A stretch of DNA of 47,500 nucleotides from Neocallimastix lanati (nom. inval.) (Eukaryota > Neocallimastigomycota > Neocallimastigomycetes > Neocallimastigales > Neocallimastigaceae): NCBI GenBank assembly GCA_016946835.1, contig JACVTC010000227.1:1-47500 (forward strand), read 5' to 3'. Positions 1-10,889 of the stretch are shown here, in pieces. A program made the position numbers and the translations under genes. The notes below the pieces were generated by a model. It searched no databases. It saw only the letters and a list, made by a program, of their open reading frames with translations, and was not told where the DNA came from. Position 1 is the stretch's first letter; every line of letters begins with the position of its first letter.

Positions 1-660
1 AAAAAATGTTAATGGCGTTATTAATATCAGAAAAAAATATATTTTAAAAAATTTCTATAGTTTAACCATTTAAAAAAAAATAAAAAATAATATCTATATA
101 TATATATTTTTTTTTAAATAGTTATTTCTTTCTATTCTATATTTAATGTATTTATAACATTAAAAAAAAATTTTTTTTTTTAAACTTTCTATTATTTATG
201 ATAATTTTTAAAAAAAAATTAATTATTACGTTTTATTTTATTTTTTTTTTGTTATATGAATTATAATTAAAATATGAATATAAATAAAAAAAATATGAAT
301 TTCAAAAAAAAATTTTTTTGTCGATACTTTTGTCCTCTTTTATATTTTTTTTTCAAAAGTTATTAAATTAAAATTTTTTATATATGTTTAAATAATATAA
401 AAGTATATATATCAATAAATATATATATATATTTTTTTAATAAATTTTTTTTTTTTAATATTAAATTTTATCTAATTTTTTTTTTTTTTTTTTTATTTTT
501 TATTTATTTTTTAATTATTATAAATTAAAAATACTTTTAATATAGCTTCATTATAAACTCAAAAAATTAAAATAATAGAATAATTTAATTATTTCTTTTT
601 AGAATTTAATATGAAAAACAAATATATTAAATTAATAATACCTTGTTTTTTTTTTTTTTT
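1..660. other. AT-rich non-coding spacer
   Basis: Almost pure A/T with runs such as T19 (476-494) and T18 (646-663) and short TA alternations. The only GC-bearing patch is near 321-345. I see no gene, RNA or ordered repeat. Confidence 0.75.
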
Positions 661-663
661 TTT

Positions 664-1500
664 ATTTTTATTATTATAATAAATAGGATTAATATTTATT
701 AAGAAATAATCAACAATATATGTTAAATTAAATTATATAATTTAATATCACTAAAATAATAATAATATAGGTAAAAACTTAAACTTCTATTTAATAAAAC
801 CTACTTTATTATAAGTTCAATATATAATTTATTTCTATTAATAATAAGATTTATATATTGTTATAATTAAAAAAATATAAATATATTATATGTAGTACAA
901 TATTTTTAATAAAGATATTCTTTTAAACTTTGTATAAATAGTACATATATTGTTAATATATAATTAATTAAATTATATTTTAATGAAATATTATTTAATA
1001 AATTATGTACAGAAGGAGAATTAAATAATATATAGAATTGAAATGAATTGATATTGTATAAATCTTATATATTATTAGTATAATGTACATATTCAAAAAA
1101 AATGATAAAATATTAATAAATTAATTTAACCATATATATTGTAAATAAATTGAAAAATAAATTTCATAATATATTATAAAAAATAAGGATATTTATTATA
1201 TCAATTTAATTTAAATTGTTATCATAGTTTAATATTATTATATATAATAATATAAAGTAATATATATTAATATTAATTAATATGTTATCTTGAATATAAT
1301 TTAATATTTAAACCATTAAAATAAAAGATTAATTTAACCATAAAATTATTATTATTTATTAAAGTTAATCATTTAAATATAATAAATAGATAATTATAAA
1401 TATAATATATTATTATCTATTCATAACATTTCATGTTAGAATATATTAGTACACATATTAATTTATATTTAAACTAAAATATAAAAATATTATTAATTAA
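664..1500. other. Homopolymer-poor AT domain
   Basis: Still very AT-rich, but unlike the surroundings it holds no single-base run longer than eight. The sequence is irregular TA/AAT text without tandem order. The short string TTAATTTAACCAT recurs near 1121 and 1329. No open frame of note was found. It may be an older or differently evolving segment. Confidence 0.5.
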
Positions 1501-3070
1501 AGTTTATTGTCACTTTTTTTAAAAAAAAACAATATATTGTACAATACAAATTAATATGCTGTACCAATATATGAAGAAAAAAAGAAAAAAAATTATATAT
1601 TATAACTATTTTTTTTTAAATTGATAAATTTTTCCTTATAAAGATTAATATATAATTTTTTAATTAAAATAAATATAAATAAAATTAAATTAAAAATTAA
1701 ATTATAAATATAAATCTATAATTTTTTAACTTTTTTTTTTAATTTTTTAAACTGTTCATATGTATAACTTTTTAATTAAGCGAAAAACTTTATTTTATAA
1801 ATTAAAAAATTAAATTTATATTATATTATCAAATTTATGATGATATATAGTTCAAATTCTATAAATTTAAATTGATAATGAAAATTCCATATATTTAATA
1901 TATTTTAACAATATATTTATATTTTATAGGATTAATATAGGATTAATATAAAATAAATAAATAAATAAAAATTTAAGTTTAAAAAAAAAAAAGATAATAA
2001 AGTAAAAAAAAAAAATTGAACAAAAAAAAAATAAAAAATTTTTTCATATGAATTTTTAAATAGTAATTAAAAAAAAAATAATAATTATTAATAAGATATT
2101 TAATATATATTATAAATTAATGTTAGATTAAAAAAAAAAGTTTAATTAGTAATAAAAAAAATAAACAAGCTTATAGATATAAAAAAAACAATCAATAAAT
2201 TAATAATATTAATAATATATTGTAAATTTAATTTATTAAAATATATCAATTCAAATTTTTATTTATTAATATTACTATTATAATTTCTATTAACCAATTT
2301 AAATATATAGAAAAAAGATGGCAATATGTTAATAACTTGATGAAATATTATTGTTAATATATTTTCCCTATAAAAATATTTAATTAGTAATTTAAAAATC
2401 CCATTTATTATTATCTAAAGTAAAATAAATAAATTGGTACCTGTCGTTTTTATATAAATTTGGAATAATATATAATATTTACATTAAAATAATTAATAAA
2501 AACTGTAATAATTATTATTTTTTTAATTTAGCTATTGTTTCTTTTCTTTTTTAATAAATTAATACTAAAGAAAAAAAACATTTTTATTAATATATAAACT
2601 TTTTATAACCTTATTTAATATATTTTTAAATATATAATTCATAATCATTTTTAAACAAAAAAAAAAAATTTATATATATACTATATATATAAAATAAATA
2701 TTAATTTTATATAATTTATATCTATTTTCCTTTTTTTTATTTTTTATTATATTATTAATAACTATATAATAATTAATAAAAAAAAAAAAAAAAATTAAAT
2801 ATATCTATCTAAATAAATATATATATATAAATAAAAAAAAAATGGTTTAATGATATATTTTATTAATTATAAATTAATAATTTAGAATTCTTATTAAATG
2901 TATAGAAATAAAAATGTACAATGTATATTTTAATACTTTTTTATTTTTTTTTTTTTTTCATATATTTATTCAATAATAATTAATGATTTATTATTGAATG
3001 TGAAGTAATAAAGCGTATTTTTAAATAATTTTCTTGATTAAACTATAATAATCTAATAATTATATAAATT
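1501..3070. other. AT-rich non-coding spacer
   Basis: Poly(A) runs include A12 at 1981 and A17 at 2778-2794. Small less AT-rich patches lie near 2330 and 2437-2450 (a GGTACC site and TGTCG). I see no gene or ordered repeat. Confidence 0.7.
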
Positions 3071-3093
3071 AAAAAAAAAAAAAAAAAAAAAAA
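3071..3093 (+). repeat. Poly(A) run, 23 bases
   Basis: Uninterrupted A23, followed directly by the small GC-bearing patch GAGCATGGACGATC. Confidence 0.9.
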
Positions 3094-3152
3094 GAGCATG
3101 GACGATCATTTTTATTTATTAAGTTATTTAAATAAAAATAAATGTAATTTTC

Positions 3153-3214
3153 TTTTTTTTTTTATTTTATTTTTTTTTTTATTTTATTTTTTTTTTTTTT
3201 ATTTTATTTTTATT
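3153..3214 (+). repeat. T-rich TTTTA-like repeat
   Basis: Poly(T) tracts of 8-14 bases separated by ATTTTA blocks, giving a simple tandem structure with about 23-base spacing. Confidence 0.75.
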
Positions 3215-3262
3215 TAATTTGATTTTATCTCTTATTAAAATTTTTATAAAAGAAAAAAAAAA

Positions 3263-3280
3263 TTGAAATTGAAATTGAAA
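3263..3280 (+). repeat. (TTGAAA)3 microsatellite
   Basis: Three perfect hexamers directly after a poly(A) stretch. Confidence 0.9.
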
Positions 3281-3372
3281 AAGTATATATGACTTATTAC
3301 TTAGAGAAAGAAAACAGCAATCAATTAATAAAAACAAAAGAATGATTAGTAATACATAATTTAAAAATAAAA

Positions 3373-3428
3373 TTAAATAAAATAAAAAAAAATAAAATAA
3401 AATAAAATAAAATAAAATAAAATAAAAT
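3373..3428 (+). repeat. (AAAAT)n microsatellite
   Basis: Pentamer repeat, perfect for about eight units at its right end and slightly irregular on the left. Confidence 0.9.
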
Positions 3429-3546
3429 CAATAATTAATGGTTAAATTGAATGATTAATGTAGATTTCTAATTGTAGAATTTTTTTTATGTATTTATCAA
3501 TTTTAATAAATAGTATACTATTAAAAAATGATAATTAAAATAAATT

Positions 3547-3591
3547 ATAATTAATAATAATTAATAATTAATAATTAATATATATATATAT
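3547..3591 (+). repeat. TAATTAA repeat joined to (TA)n
   Basis: About four TAATTAA-like units run into a perfect TA stretch at about 3579-3591. Near-palindromic and likely to unwind easily. Confidence 0.8.
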
Positions 3592-4230
3592 ACAAAATAA
3601 AATAAAAATAAAATAAAATAAATATTAATAGTATATAAAATAAATTAATTATATTTTTATATATACAAATATATACAAAAGCAACTTTTTTTTTTTTTTT
3701 TTAAATATTACAAATAGTAATGATAATAACCGTAAAAAATACTCTAAAAATATATATCCCCATATATTAATAATATTTATTAAATTTTTTGTATAGTTTT
3801 TTTTTTTTTTTTTTTTTAATTATTATTATTATTATTAAAATAGATACTAGATTTAGTAAATATTTTAACTTTAGAAAGATTTACCGCAAATTTTTGTAAA
3901 TACTATGCTTACAATAAATGATTTTCATTCTTTTATTTTTTATTCTTTTTTTTTTTTTTTTTATTCTAAATGATAATTGTTTCAATAAATAATGTGTCTT
4001 TTTATTTTTATTTTAAACCAATATATATATCAATATATAAATACAGAATTATAAATATATATATATAAAAAAAAGTATAATTTTACACATGTATATTTTT
4101 AAATAAAAAGATTAAATTAAAAATGATGTATTAATGAATGATCAATCTATATTATTTGTCAAAATAAAAAAAAAATAAAATAAAAATAAAATAAAAAAAT
4201 AATAAATAATTGTAATATAAAATTAATTAT
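3592..4230. other. AT-rich spacer with poly(T) runs
   Basis: Contains T17 (3686-3702), T21 (3797-3817) and T17 (3946-3962), and a slightly less AT-rich patch at 3840-3910. I see no gene. Confidence 0.7.
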
Positions 4231-4298
4231 TAAAAAGTATTAAAAAGTATTAAAAACAGAAAAAATACAATAAAAAATACAATAAAAAATAAAAAGTT
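4231..4298 (+). repeat. Short decamer and dodecamer duplications
   Basis: TAAAAAGTAT occurs twice and part of a third time, followed by two to three copies of an ATAAAAAATACA-like unit. Typical replication-slippage structure. Confidence 0.8.
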
Positions 4299-4950
4299 TA
4301 TATAAAAGATAGAGGTCGTTTTTAATTTTTAAGGAAAAAAAAATTAAAAAAGTTAAAATGATTTATTAAACTGGTCAATTAATTATTTTAATTATTATTT
4401 AATTATTATTTTTTTTTTTTTTTTTTTAATTTTTTTTTTAATTGAATTTAATTTTTGGATATTTTTTTTTGGAAATTTTTTTTTTTTTTTAGAATCTAGA
4501 TAAATCGTTTTTTTTTTTTGGAGTTTTTTTTTATTATTATTAATTATTTATATATTATTAATTATTTATTTAATATTTATTTATATTTATTAAAAACTGT
4601 TATATTATTTTTATCACTTTATATTTAATTTTTTTTTTTTTTATTATTATTTAATTTTAATTTCATTTTTCTTATTTTTTTTTTTATTTATTTAATCATT
4701 TAATTATATATTAATTTATTGCTATGTAATCATCATTGAATATTTTTTTTTTGTTTTTTGTTTTTTTCATTTTTTTTTTATTTTTTCATTGCAATTAAAA
4801 GGAAAAAAATAATAATAATAATAAATTCCAAGAAATCCAAGAAAAACCAGAGTTAAATAATTACTTTTTTTTTTTTTTTTATTATATATTAAGATTTAAT
4901 AAATATACAAATAAAAAGATTAAAATAAAAATAAAAATAAAAATAAAAGT
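4299..4950. other. AT-rich spacer with poly(T) tracts
   Basis: Poly(T) blocks of 10-19 bases alternate with short patches. At 4827-4850 TCCAAGAAA is directly repeated. The heptamer AGAGGTC occurs at 4312-4318. No gene seen. Confidence 0.7.
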
Positions 4951-4952
4951 TA

Positions 4953-4989
4953 AAATAATAATAATAATAATAATAACAATAATAATAAT
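4953..4989 (+). repeat. (AAT)n microsatellite
   Basis: About twelve AAT units with one AAC interruption, running directly into the islet at 4990. Confidence 0.9.
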
Positions 4990-5034
4990 TTAGAGGTCCT
5001 TATTGATCAGTTTTATGTGATTCTATGTATATAA
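4990..5034 (+). other. Coding-like islet, 14 codons
   Basis: The islet is less AT-rich than its flanks. In one frame it reads LEVLIDQFYVILCI followed by TAA at 5032-5034. Upstream the same frame runs through the AAT repeat as poly-Asn. No start codon is present. The stretch is too short to call coding; it could be a relic exon end or chance. Confidence 0.12.
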
Positions 5035-5245
5035 AAAAAAAAATTTTTTTTTTTGTATCAAACAATTTTTAATATAAAACAATTTCCGAAAAAAAATAAA
5101 TAAAAAGAAAAAGAAAAAACAATAATAAATAAAAGAAATGAGTAAAAAAGTAATAAAAAAAAGTTATAATAATAAAAATAAATAATTAATAATAAAAAAT
5201 AAAAAGTAATAATCAAAAGTAATAAAAAAAAAAAAGAATAACTAG

Positions 5246-5317
5246 AACGATTTAAACCAAGAAGGAATGATTGCTGCTCAAAAAAATATTAAAATAAAAA
5301 CAAATAATAAGCAATAA
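5246..5317 (+). other. Coding-like islet, 23 codons
   Basis: The frame begins just after CTAG, which is both an in-frame TAG stop and a possible splice-acceptor AG, and reads NDLNQEGMIAAQ, then a Lys/Asn-rich tail to TAA at 5315. Mixed GAA, GGA, ATG and GCT codons stand out from the A-rich flanks. No start and no homology could be recognised. It may be an exon remnant or chance. Confidence 0.15.
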
Positions 5318-5347
5318 TAATCATATAATAATTAATATAAAAAAAAA

Positions 5348-5392
5348 ATAGTTTTATTTTATATATATTATATAAATATTATATATAACTAT
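5348..5392. repeat. AT-rich inverted repeat
   Basis: ATAGTT (5348-5353) pairs with AACTAT (5387-5392), and the interior TATATA segments can extend the stem. It could form a hairpin or cruciform. No terminator-like U-run logic applies in this context. Confidence 0.5.
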
Positions 5393-5556
5393 TTATAAAT
5401 AAATAAATCATAAAATATTTTCTAAAAATCTAACCTTTATTTATTTATTTTATTAAAATTTATATAATTTAATTTACTATAAAATTAAATTAATAAGGAT
5501 TATAAGGATAAAAAAAAAAATAATAATTAATATAATTTAAAATAATAATAATAATT

Positions 5557-5938
5557 TAATCCTTTTCTCCTTAAATGAAATAAAAATTATGGTCTACTTT
5601 TTTTAATAATAGATTAATCCTTAGTTCCTTTTGAAATAAGATTAGATTATTTTTTTCAAATAAAGGTATAATCCTTTACTCCCTTAGAGAGATGAGATAG
5701 ATATTATGGTCTACTTTTTTTTAAATAAAAGTTTTAATCCTTTGTATCCTTTTGAAATGAGATAGATATTATGGTCTACCTTTTTTTTAAATAAAAGTTT
5801 TAATCCTTTGTATCCTTTTGAAATGAGATAGATATTATGGTCTACTTTTTTTAAATAAAAGTTTTATTTTTTTTTTTTTTTGCTTCCTTTTGAAATGAAA
5901 TAGATTATGGTCTACTTTTTCAAATAAAAAGTTTTAAA
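5557..5938 (+). repeat. Six-unit tandem array, ~55-70 bp unit
   Basis: TAATCC starts units at 5557, 5615, 5669, 5735 and 5801, with a degenerate sixth unit from about 5866. Most units carry CCTTTTGAAATGAGATAG and ATTATGGTCTAC, then a T-run and AAATAAAAGTTTT. GGTCTAC occurs at 5591, 5709, 5773, 5839 and 5909; the second unit has lost it. Units three to five are the most alike, and the outer units have diverged. The G/C-containing motifs are better conserved than the T-runs between them. Confidence 0.9.
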
Positions 5939-5939
5939 A

Positions 5940-6387
5940 ACGTAATTATTATATGATTAATCAATGATATAAAAAAAAAATTTAAATAGATATATATAAA
6001 TATATATTTAATAAGTAATGATAATGATTATAATAATGATAATACTATTTTAAAATAAAGATAATCATAATAATATATCATGAACTAAAAAATAAAACAA
6101 AATAAAACAATAACCCAATTACTTGAATAATTGTAAAAATTTTATTATTTATATTTTATTATTAATATATATTATTATTATTATTATTTAAAATTGTTGG
6201 TAAAAAAAAAAAAAAATAATTCTAAAGACTCAAACAAACAAATAAAAATTACAATACTCTGAAAAAAAAAAATTTTTTTTTCACCCAACTTAAATAATCA
6301 TAATTATAAGTTAATATACTATTAATTATATTTTATATATATTTCATTGATTTAATGATAAAAAAAATAAAACAAAATAAAACAATA
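5940..6387. other. AT-rich spacer
   Basis: Holds GATAAT-type short repeats (6010-6060), an ATT run near 6170-6190 and simple A-runs. No gene seen. Confidence 0.7.
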
Positions 6388-6729
<342 letters not shown>

Positions 6730-6806
6730 ATATTTATTAAAAACTAAAAGTTTAAAAAAAAATATATATATAAATACAAAATAACTAATAATTAAAAAGA
6801 TCAAAC

Positions 6807-6878
6807 TTTTTTTTTTTTTTTTTTTTTTTTAATTATACCATTCATGTAAAATAGATTAAAAAAAAAAAAAAAAAAAAA
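6807..6878. repeat. T24 and A21 runs flanking a short spacer
   Basis: T24 (6807-6830) and A21 (6858-6878) are inverted relative to each other around a 27-base spacer, so the single strand could form an A:T hairpin. Confidence 0.85.
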
Positions 6879-6936
6879 TTTAAAATTTTCCAGACTTTAA
6901 TTCCATGCTTTAATAAAATGAAAAGTAAATATATAT

Positions 6937-6986
6937 AAATAAATAAATAAATAAATATTAATAATAGTAATAATAATAATAATAAG
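6937..6986 (+). repeat. (AAAT)n then (AAT)n microsatellites
   Basis: AAAT units to about 6958, followed by AAT units with one AGT interruption. Confidence 0.85.
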
Positions 6987-7152
6987 TATTTTAAATAATA
7001 ATTAAAAAAATTATATTTATATATATATAAATTAAAAAAAAATGTATATACATATAAATGATAAAAAATAATTATATACAACAATATACTTTTTGTATAT
7101 AATGATCAATTAAGAAATTAAACGATTCTCCCTTTTTTTTTTATAATTAAAA

Positions 7153-7225
7153 ACATATGTAAATAATTAAATAATTAAATAATAAATAATAAATAATAAA
7201 TAATAAATAATAAATAATAATAAAT
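7153..7225 (+). repeat. AATAAAT heptamer array
   Basis: AAATAATT units grade into about seven copies of ATAATAA. Related arrays recur at 17215, 25446 and 28849 (the last two on the complementary pattern). Confidence 0.85.
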
Positions 7226-7512
7226 TAAACAATTAAATAATTGATTAATTAAATAATGAATAATAAATAATAAATAAAAAAAAAATTTAATAGTTAAAAT
7301 AATACAATAAATCAAATAAATAAATAAATAATTTTTTTTTTTTTTTAATAAATACTACAATATAAATAATATTAAATATTTCCATTTATCAAATTTATTT
7401 ATCAAGTATATATTTATTGTAATATGATATCATATTAGATAATATTAACGGAAAAAAAAAAAAAGGAAAGTATAGTTCAGATTCCAGACTCTTTGACTCT
7501 TTTGATATACAA
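7226..7512. other. AT-rich spacer ending in a G/C-bearing islet
   Basis: A/T repeats precede an islet at about 7466-7512 whose composition is clearly more mixed (TTCAGATTCCAGACTC). Two frames of the islet are open and both read plausibly, so neither can be preferred. Confidence 0.5.
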
Positions 7513-7532
7513 TACATACATACATACATACA
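7513..7532 (+). repeat. (ACAT)5 microsatellite
   Basis: Five tetramers directly downstream of the 7466-7512 islet, followed by a TA run. Confidence 0.9.
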
Positions 7533-7576
7533 TTCATATATATATATATTTTTTTTTAAAAAAAAATAATTAATAT

Positions 7577-7602
7577 TTAAATTAAATTAAATTAAATTAA
7601 AA
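7577..7602 (+). repeat. (AAATT)5 microsatellite
   Basis: Five pentamers leading into a poly(A) run. Confidence 0.85.
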
Positions 7603-7735
7603 AAAAAAAAAATTGTAAAGATATAGAAATAATGTTAATACTAATAATAATAATAATAATAGAAAGTTTTATAAAAATAGTAAAGTACATATTATATTAT
7701 AAATAATATTATGTACAAAGATAAATTATTTTATT

Positions 7736-7736
<1 letters not shown>

Positions 7737-7767
<31 letters not shown>
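7737..7767 (+). repeat. Poly(T) run, 31 bases
   Basis: Uninterrupted T31. Confidence 0.9.
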
Positions 7768-7768
<1 letters not shown>

Positions 7769-7946
7769 TATATAAACTATAAACTATTTATGAAAATATA
7801 AAATAACAATGGAAATTAATTTTAATATGACTTTATTAATTATTTTATTTGTTCCTTTATTTATAAATATATATATATATATATTTTTTTTTTAAAAACA
7901 ATAATGTATTTATTTAATTTATTAATTATAAATTATTCCTTTAACG

Positions 7947-7948
<2 letters not shown>

Positions 7949-7988
<40 letters not shown>
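7949..7988 (+). repeat. Poly(T) run, 40 bases
   Basis: Uninterrupted T40, followed by pyrimidine-rich sequence to about 8070 that contains an ATT run at 8047-8067. Confidence 0.9.
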
Positions 7989-7989
<1 letters not shown>

Positions 7990-8076
7990 TTTGTCTTTTT
8001 GTCTATTTGTTCCTTTCTCTTAATTTCTATTTTATTTTATTTTCTTTTATTATTATTATTATTATTTTAATATTCT

Positions 8077-8406
8077 TTGAATTTTCGATTTGTCCAAATT
8101 TTTATTGATTTAATGTTCCAAAAATATATCTTTTCTTTTTTTTTTTTTATTATATATTGTGCTAAGTTGATTTTTCTTTTCTTTTTTTTTTTTTTTTTTT
8201 TTGATCTATTAATTTTTTTTTGTCTATTTATTTATTTGCTATTTAATTATTTATCTATTGATTTAATTTTATTTGATTATTATTTATTTATGATATTTAT
8301 GATTAATTCTAATTTTTTAATTAATAAATTCTCTCTTTTTTTATTTTTATTATTCTTCCTATTAATACTATTAATTCTTATTAAAACTTTAAAAAAATTT
8401 AAATGA
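8077..8406 (+). CDS. Doubtful 109-codon Phe/Leu-rich open frame
   Basis: ATG-to-TGA frame that begins MNFRFVQIFIDLMFQKYIF and continues with several hydrophobic stretches dominated by Phe, Leu and Ile, ending in a short basic tail (KTLKKFK). If real it would be a small multi-span membrane protein. The strand is T-rich, so TAA/TAG/TGA are scarce by composition alone, and poly-Phe segments come from T10-T22 runs. I recognise no family. It is most likely a chance frame; non-periodic text near the start and end is the only point in its favour. Confidence 0.13.
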   Translation: MNFRFVQIFIDLMFQKYIFSFFFFIIYCAKLIFLFFFFFFFFDLLIFFCLFIYLLFNYLSIDLILFDYYLFMIFMINSNFLINKFSLFLFLLFFLLILLILIKTLKKFK

Positions 8407-8449
8407 TTAAAAAAAAAAAAAATAAGAATTAAAAAAGTAAATTAAAAAA

Positions 8450-8490
8450 TTTAATATAAATTTAATATAAATTTAATATAAATTTAATTA
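8450..8490 (+). repeat. TTTAATATAAA tandem repeat
   Basis: Three perfect 11-base units and a partial fourth. Confidence 0.9.
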
Positions 8491-9340
8491 AAATAAAATT
8501 ATTTCATAACTTTATTAAATAATAAAATTTAATTTAAATTTAACAATTGAAATTCTATTAAGATTATGAGTTGATAAAAGATGATATTTATGATGTTTCC
8601 CATCTTTATTTAATAGACTAAATAAAATTATTTAAAAGAAAATAATTTAATTCATTCAATAACTTTTTTATGTTATTACTTCTTTATTATAAAATTTTAT
8701 AATACTAATTCTTAAAAGTAATCAGTAAATCTCTAATAACTTTTTAATTTTACAAGCTAATTAATAACCTTTAAACATCCTTACATTCTTTTTATTATTA
8801 TCTAATTTTACTGGACAATTAGTAACATTTTATTAAATAAAAATTTTATATTATTCCTATTTAATATTAATTATCTAAATTAAAGTAATTTCCTATAAAC
8901 AATAATTTTTATTAAAGTATTTTAAAATTTCTAAACAATTAACATTTTACATTTTACAAAGTTATTTTTATTAATATAATTTTTTTTTTTAACTATTTAA
9001 CCATTTAATAATTTTATATTTAATAATCTATATAATTTTAATATATTTATTTCAATTTATTATTATTTAAAGTTTCATTCTATAAGAGTGTATAGTTTAT
9101 ATAGGATTTTAATCTGTATGAAAAAAATTAAACTTTTATTAATAATTTAAATTTTGAAAATATTTCCATATTTGAAAAAAAAGTTTTTTATAATTAAAAA
9201 TTATTATAAAAAAAAAAGTTTATTTTTTATATTGTTTGATTATATTTAATCTATATTCAACCTATATATTAATTCTCTATTGGTCATATATTTAAATGAA
9301 TTGATTTCATATATTAAATTATTATTTAATTTTTTTTTAT
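8491..9340. other. Second homopolymer-poor domain
   Basis: About 850 bp with irregular sequence and few runs of ten or more (about 8980 and 9208), slightly less AT-rich than the flanks. Under the standard code every frame is broken. One forward frame (8594-9118) holds about fifteen TAA but no TGA for 175 codons before TGA at 9119; see findings. Confidence 0.45.
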
Positions 9341-9584
9341 CATAATTATTTCATTTAGTCTTGATAATTTTATAAAAAAAGAGAAAAATAATAAATAATA
9401 AATAGTAAATATAAAAAAAATTAAATTAAGATTCAACAATACATTTTCATTTCATGATTCCAAGTGAAGATGGTCATTCATTATTAAAAAAAGAAAAAAG
9501 AAGAATGCATTTCATTAAAATAATAATAGAAAAAGTAGTAATTAAAGAAAAAAAAAAAGAAAGATATTATTTATAAAAGATATA

Positions 9585-9782
9585 TTAAAAATGATGAATG
9601 AATAAATGAATGAATAAATGAATTAATAATGATAGATATAATGGTAATAAGCCATTAAATAAATATTGGATAATACAAATCATTAGAGAAAGAAAAAATA
9701 ATTCAAAAAGATATAATAAAAAATTCAATGCCAATGAATGAATAGTATATTTTATTATTATTGTTATTATTATAATTGTCAT
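9585..9782 (-). CDS. Doubtful 65-codon hydrophobic frame, minus strand
   Basis: Begins MTIIIITIIIKY and ends in LFIHLFIHHF, which is the reading of an AATGAATAAATG-type repeat at 9593-9623. The middle (about 30 residues) is hydrophobic. The same DNA read on the plus strand also gives a protein-like frame (INNDRYNGNKPLNKYW, stop-free for about 40 codons to a TGA near 9739). Two plausible readings of the same bases argue that neither is real. Confidence 0.1.
   Translation of the reverse strand: MTIIIITIIIKYTIHSLALNFLLYLFELFFLSLMICIIQYLFNGLLPLYLSLLIHLFIHLFIHHF
9593..9623 (+). repeat. AATG/AATA tetranucleotide repeat
   Basis: Alternating GAATGAATAAAT units, about seven tetramers. Confidence 0.85.
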
Positions 9783-9820
9783 TATTATTATTATTATAAT
9801 TGTTATTATTATTATTATTT
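9752..9820 (+). repeat. (ATT)n microsatellite
   Basis: ATT units in three blocks separated by GTT and AATTGTC interruptions. Confidence 0.85.
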
Positions 9821-10024
9821 TATATTGTAATTAGTAATATATTTTTTTTTTTTAATAATATTAAAATATATAAATAATATTTAATCAATTACTAATTTAA
9901 GTATTTTTTTTTTTTATAGTCTTAATTTATCATTTATTCAATTAATGCTTTATATTAATGTGTAAGAACTGAACAAAAATGTTTCTAAATGTTTCTTTAA
10001 ATTATAAGTAACCTATTAAAGATC

Positions 10025-10209
10025 AAAAAAAAAAAAAAAAAAAAATACAAAATAATAATAAAAAATAATAATAATAAAAACAATAATTAAAATAATAATT
10101 AAAATAGTAAAAAAATAATAATAGTTAAAATAATTATTAAAATAATAATAATTAAAATAAAAATAATAATTAAATAATAAAAAAAAAATAAAAAAATAAA
10201 AAAAAAAAA
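10025..10209 (+). repeat. A21 run and imperfect AAT/AAAT array
   Basis: A21 (10025-10045) is followed by about 150 bp of AATAAT, TTAAAATAAT and A-runs. The complementary strand is open as Tyr/Phe/Ile only through low complexity. Confidence 0.85.
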
Positions 10210-10501
10210 ATGAGTAAGTCATAGAAAAAAAGAATCAATCGATTTCTCTCTTTTTTAACATTTGTTTTTAATTATTATTTTTTTTTTAAATATAAAATAT
10301 AAATATAAACATTTTTATATAAATTATAACTTATTTTTTTATTATTTTTATTAATAATAAAGTTTGTAATTAATTTTAAAGTTATTTATTATTATTTTAA
10401 AAAAAAAAAAAAAAAAGAAAAAAAAAAAGAAAAAAATTAAAAAAAGAAAAAAGATCTCCAAAAAAGTTCAAATTATTAAGTATTAAAATTTATTATATAA
10501 G

Positions 10502-10524
10502 AATAAATAAATAAATAAATAAAT
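10502..10524 (+). repeat. (AAAT)n microsatellite
   Basis: Five to six tetramers, followed after about 60 bp by an ATT-rich stretch (10575-10620). Confidence 0.9.
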
Positions 10525-10889
10525 TATGTAGATATAAAAAAAAAATTATTTATATTTATTTATTTATATAATTAATTAGTTATTATTAATTATTATTATT
10601 ATTAATTATTATTATTATAAAAAAATGAATAAAATAAAAATAAAAAAAAAAAAAAGAATTAAAAAATAAAATAACTAATTAAAATTGATAATGATGCTAA
10701 TTTCATATTACTTTAATTAGTATAATCGATAGAAGAAATAAAAAAAAAAAATCATCTGGTTTTAAAAACTTTAATTATTAAATTAACAAAAAAAAAAAAA
10801 TTTCCAAAGCCTTTTTTTTTTTTTTATTTCTTTTTATTAATTATTCAATGATAGTTTATGTATAATATTACATTTTTTTATTTTATTAA

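Noticed and set aside
6842-7084. 80-codon minus-strand open frame
   Set aside because: Mostly Tyr/Leu/Phe from AAT, AAAT and poly(A) sequence; only a short HGIKVWKIL piece is varied.
9621-9741. Stop-free plus-strand frame reading INNDRYNGNKPLNKYW onward
   Set aside because: The same bases give a hydrophobic frame on the minus strand and a third plausible frame (YKSLEKEKIIQKDIIKN) on the plus strand. Three good readings of one piece of DNA show that appearance alone is not evidence.
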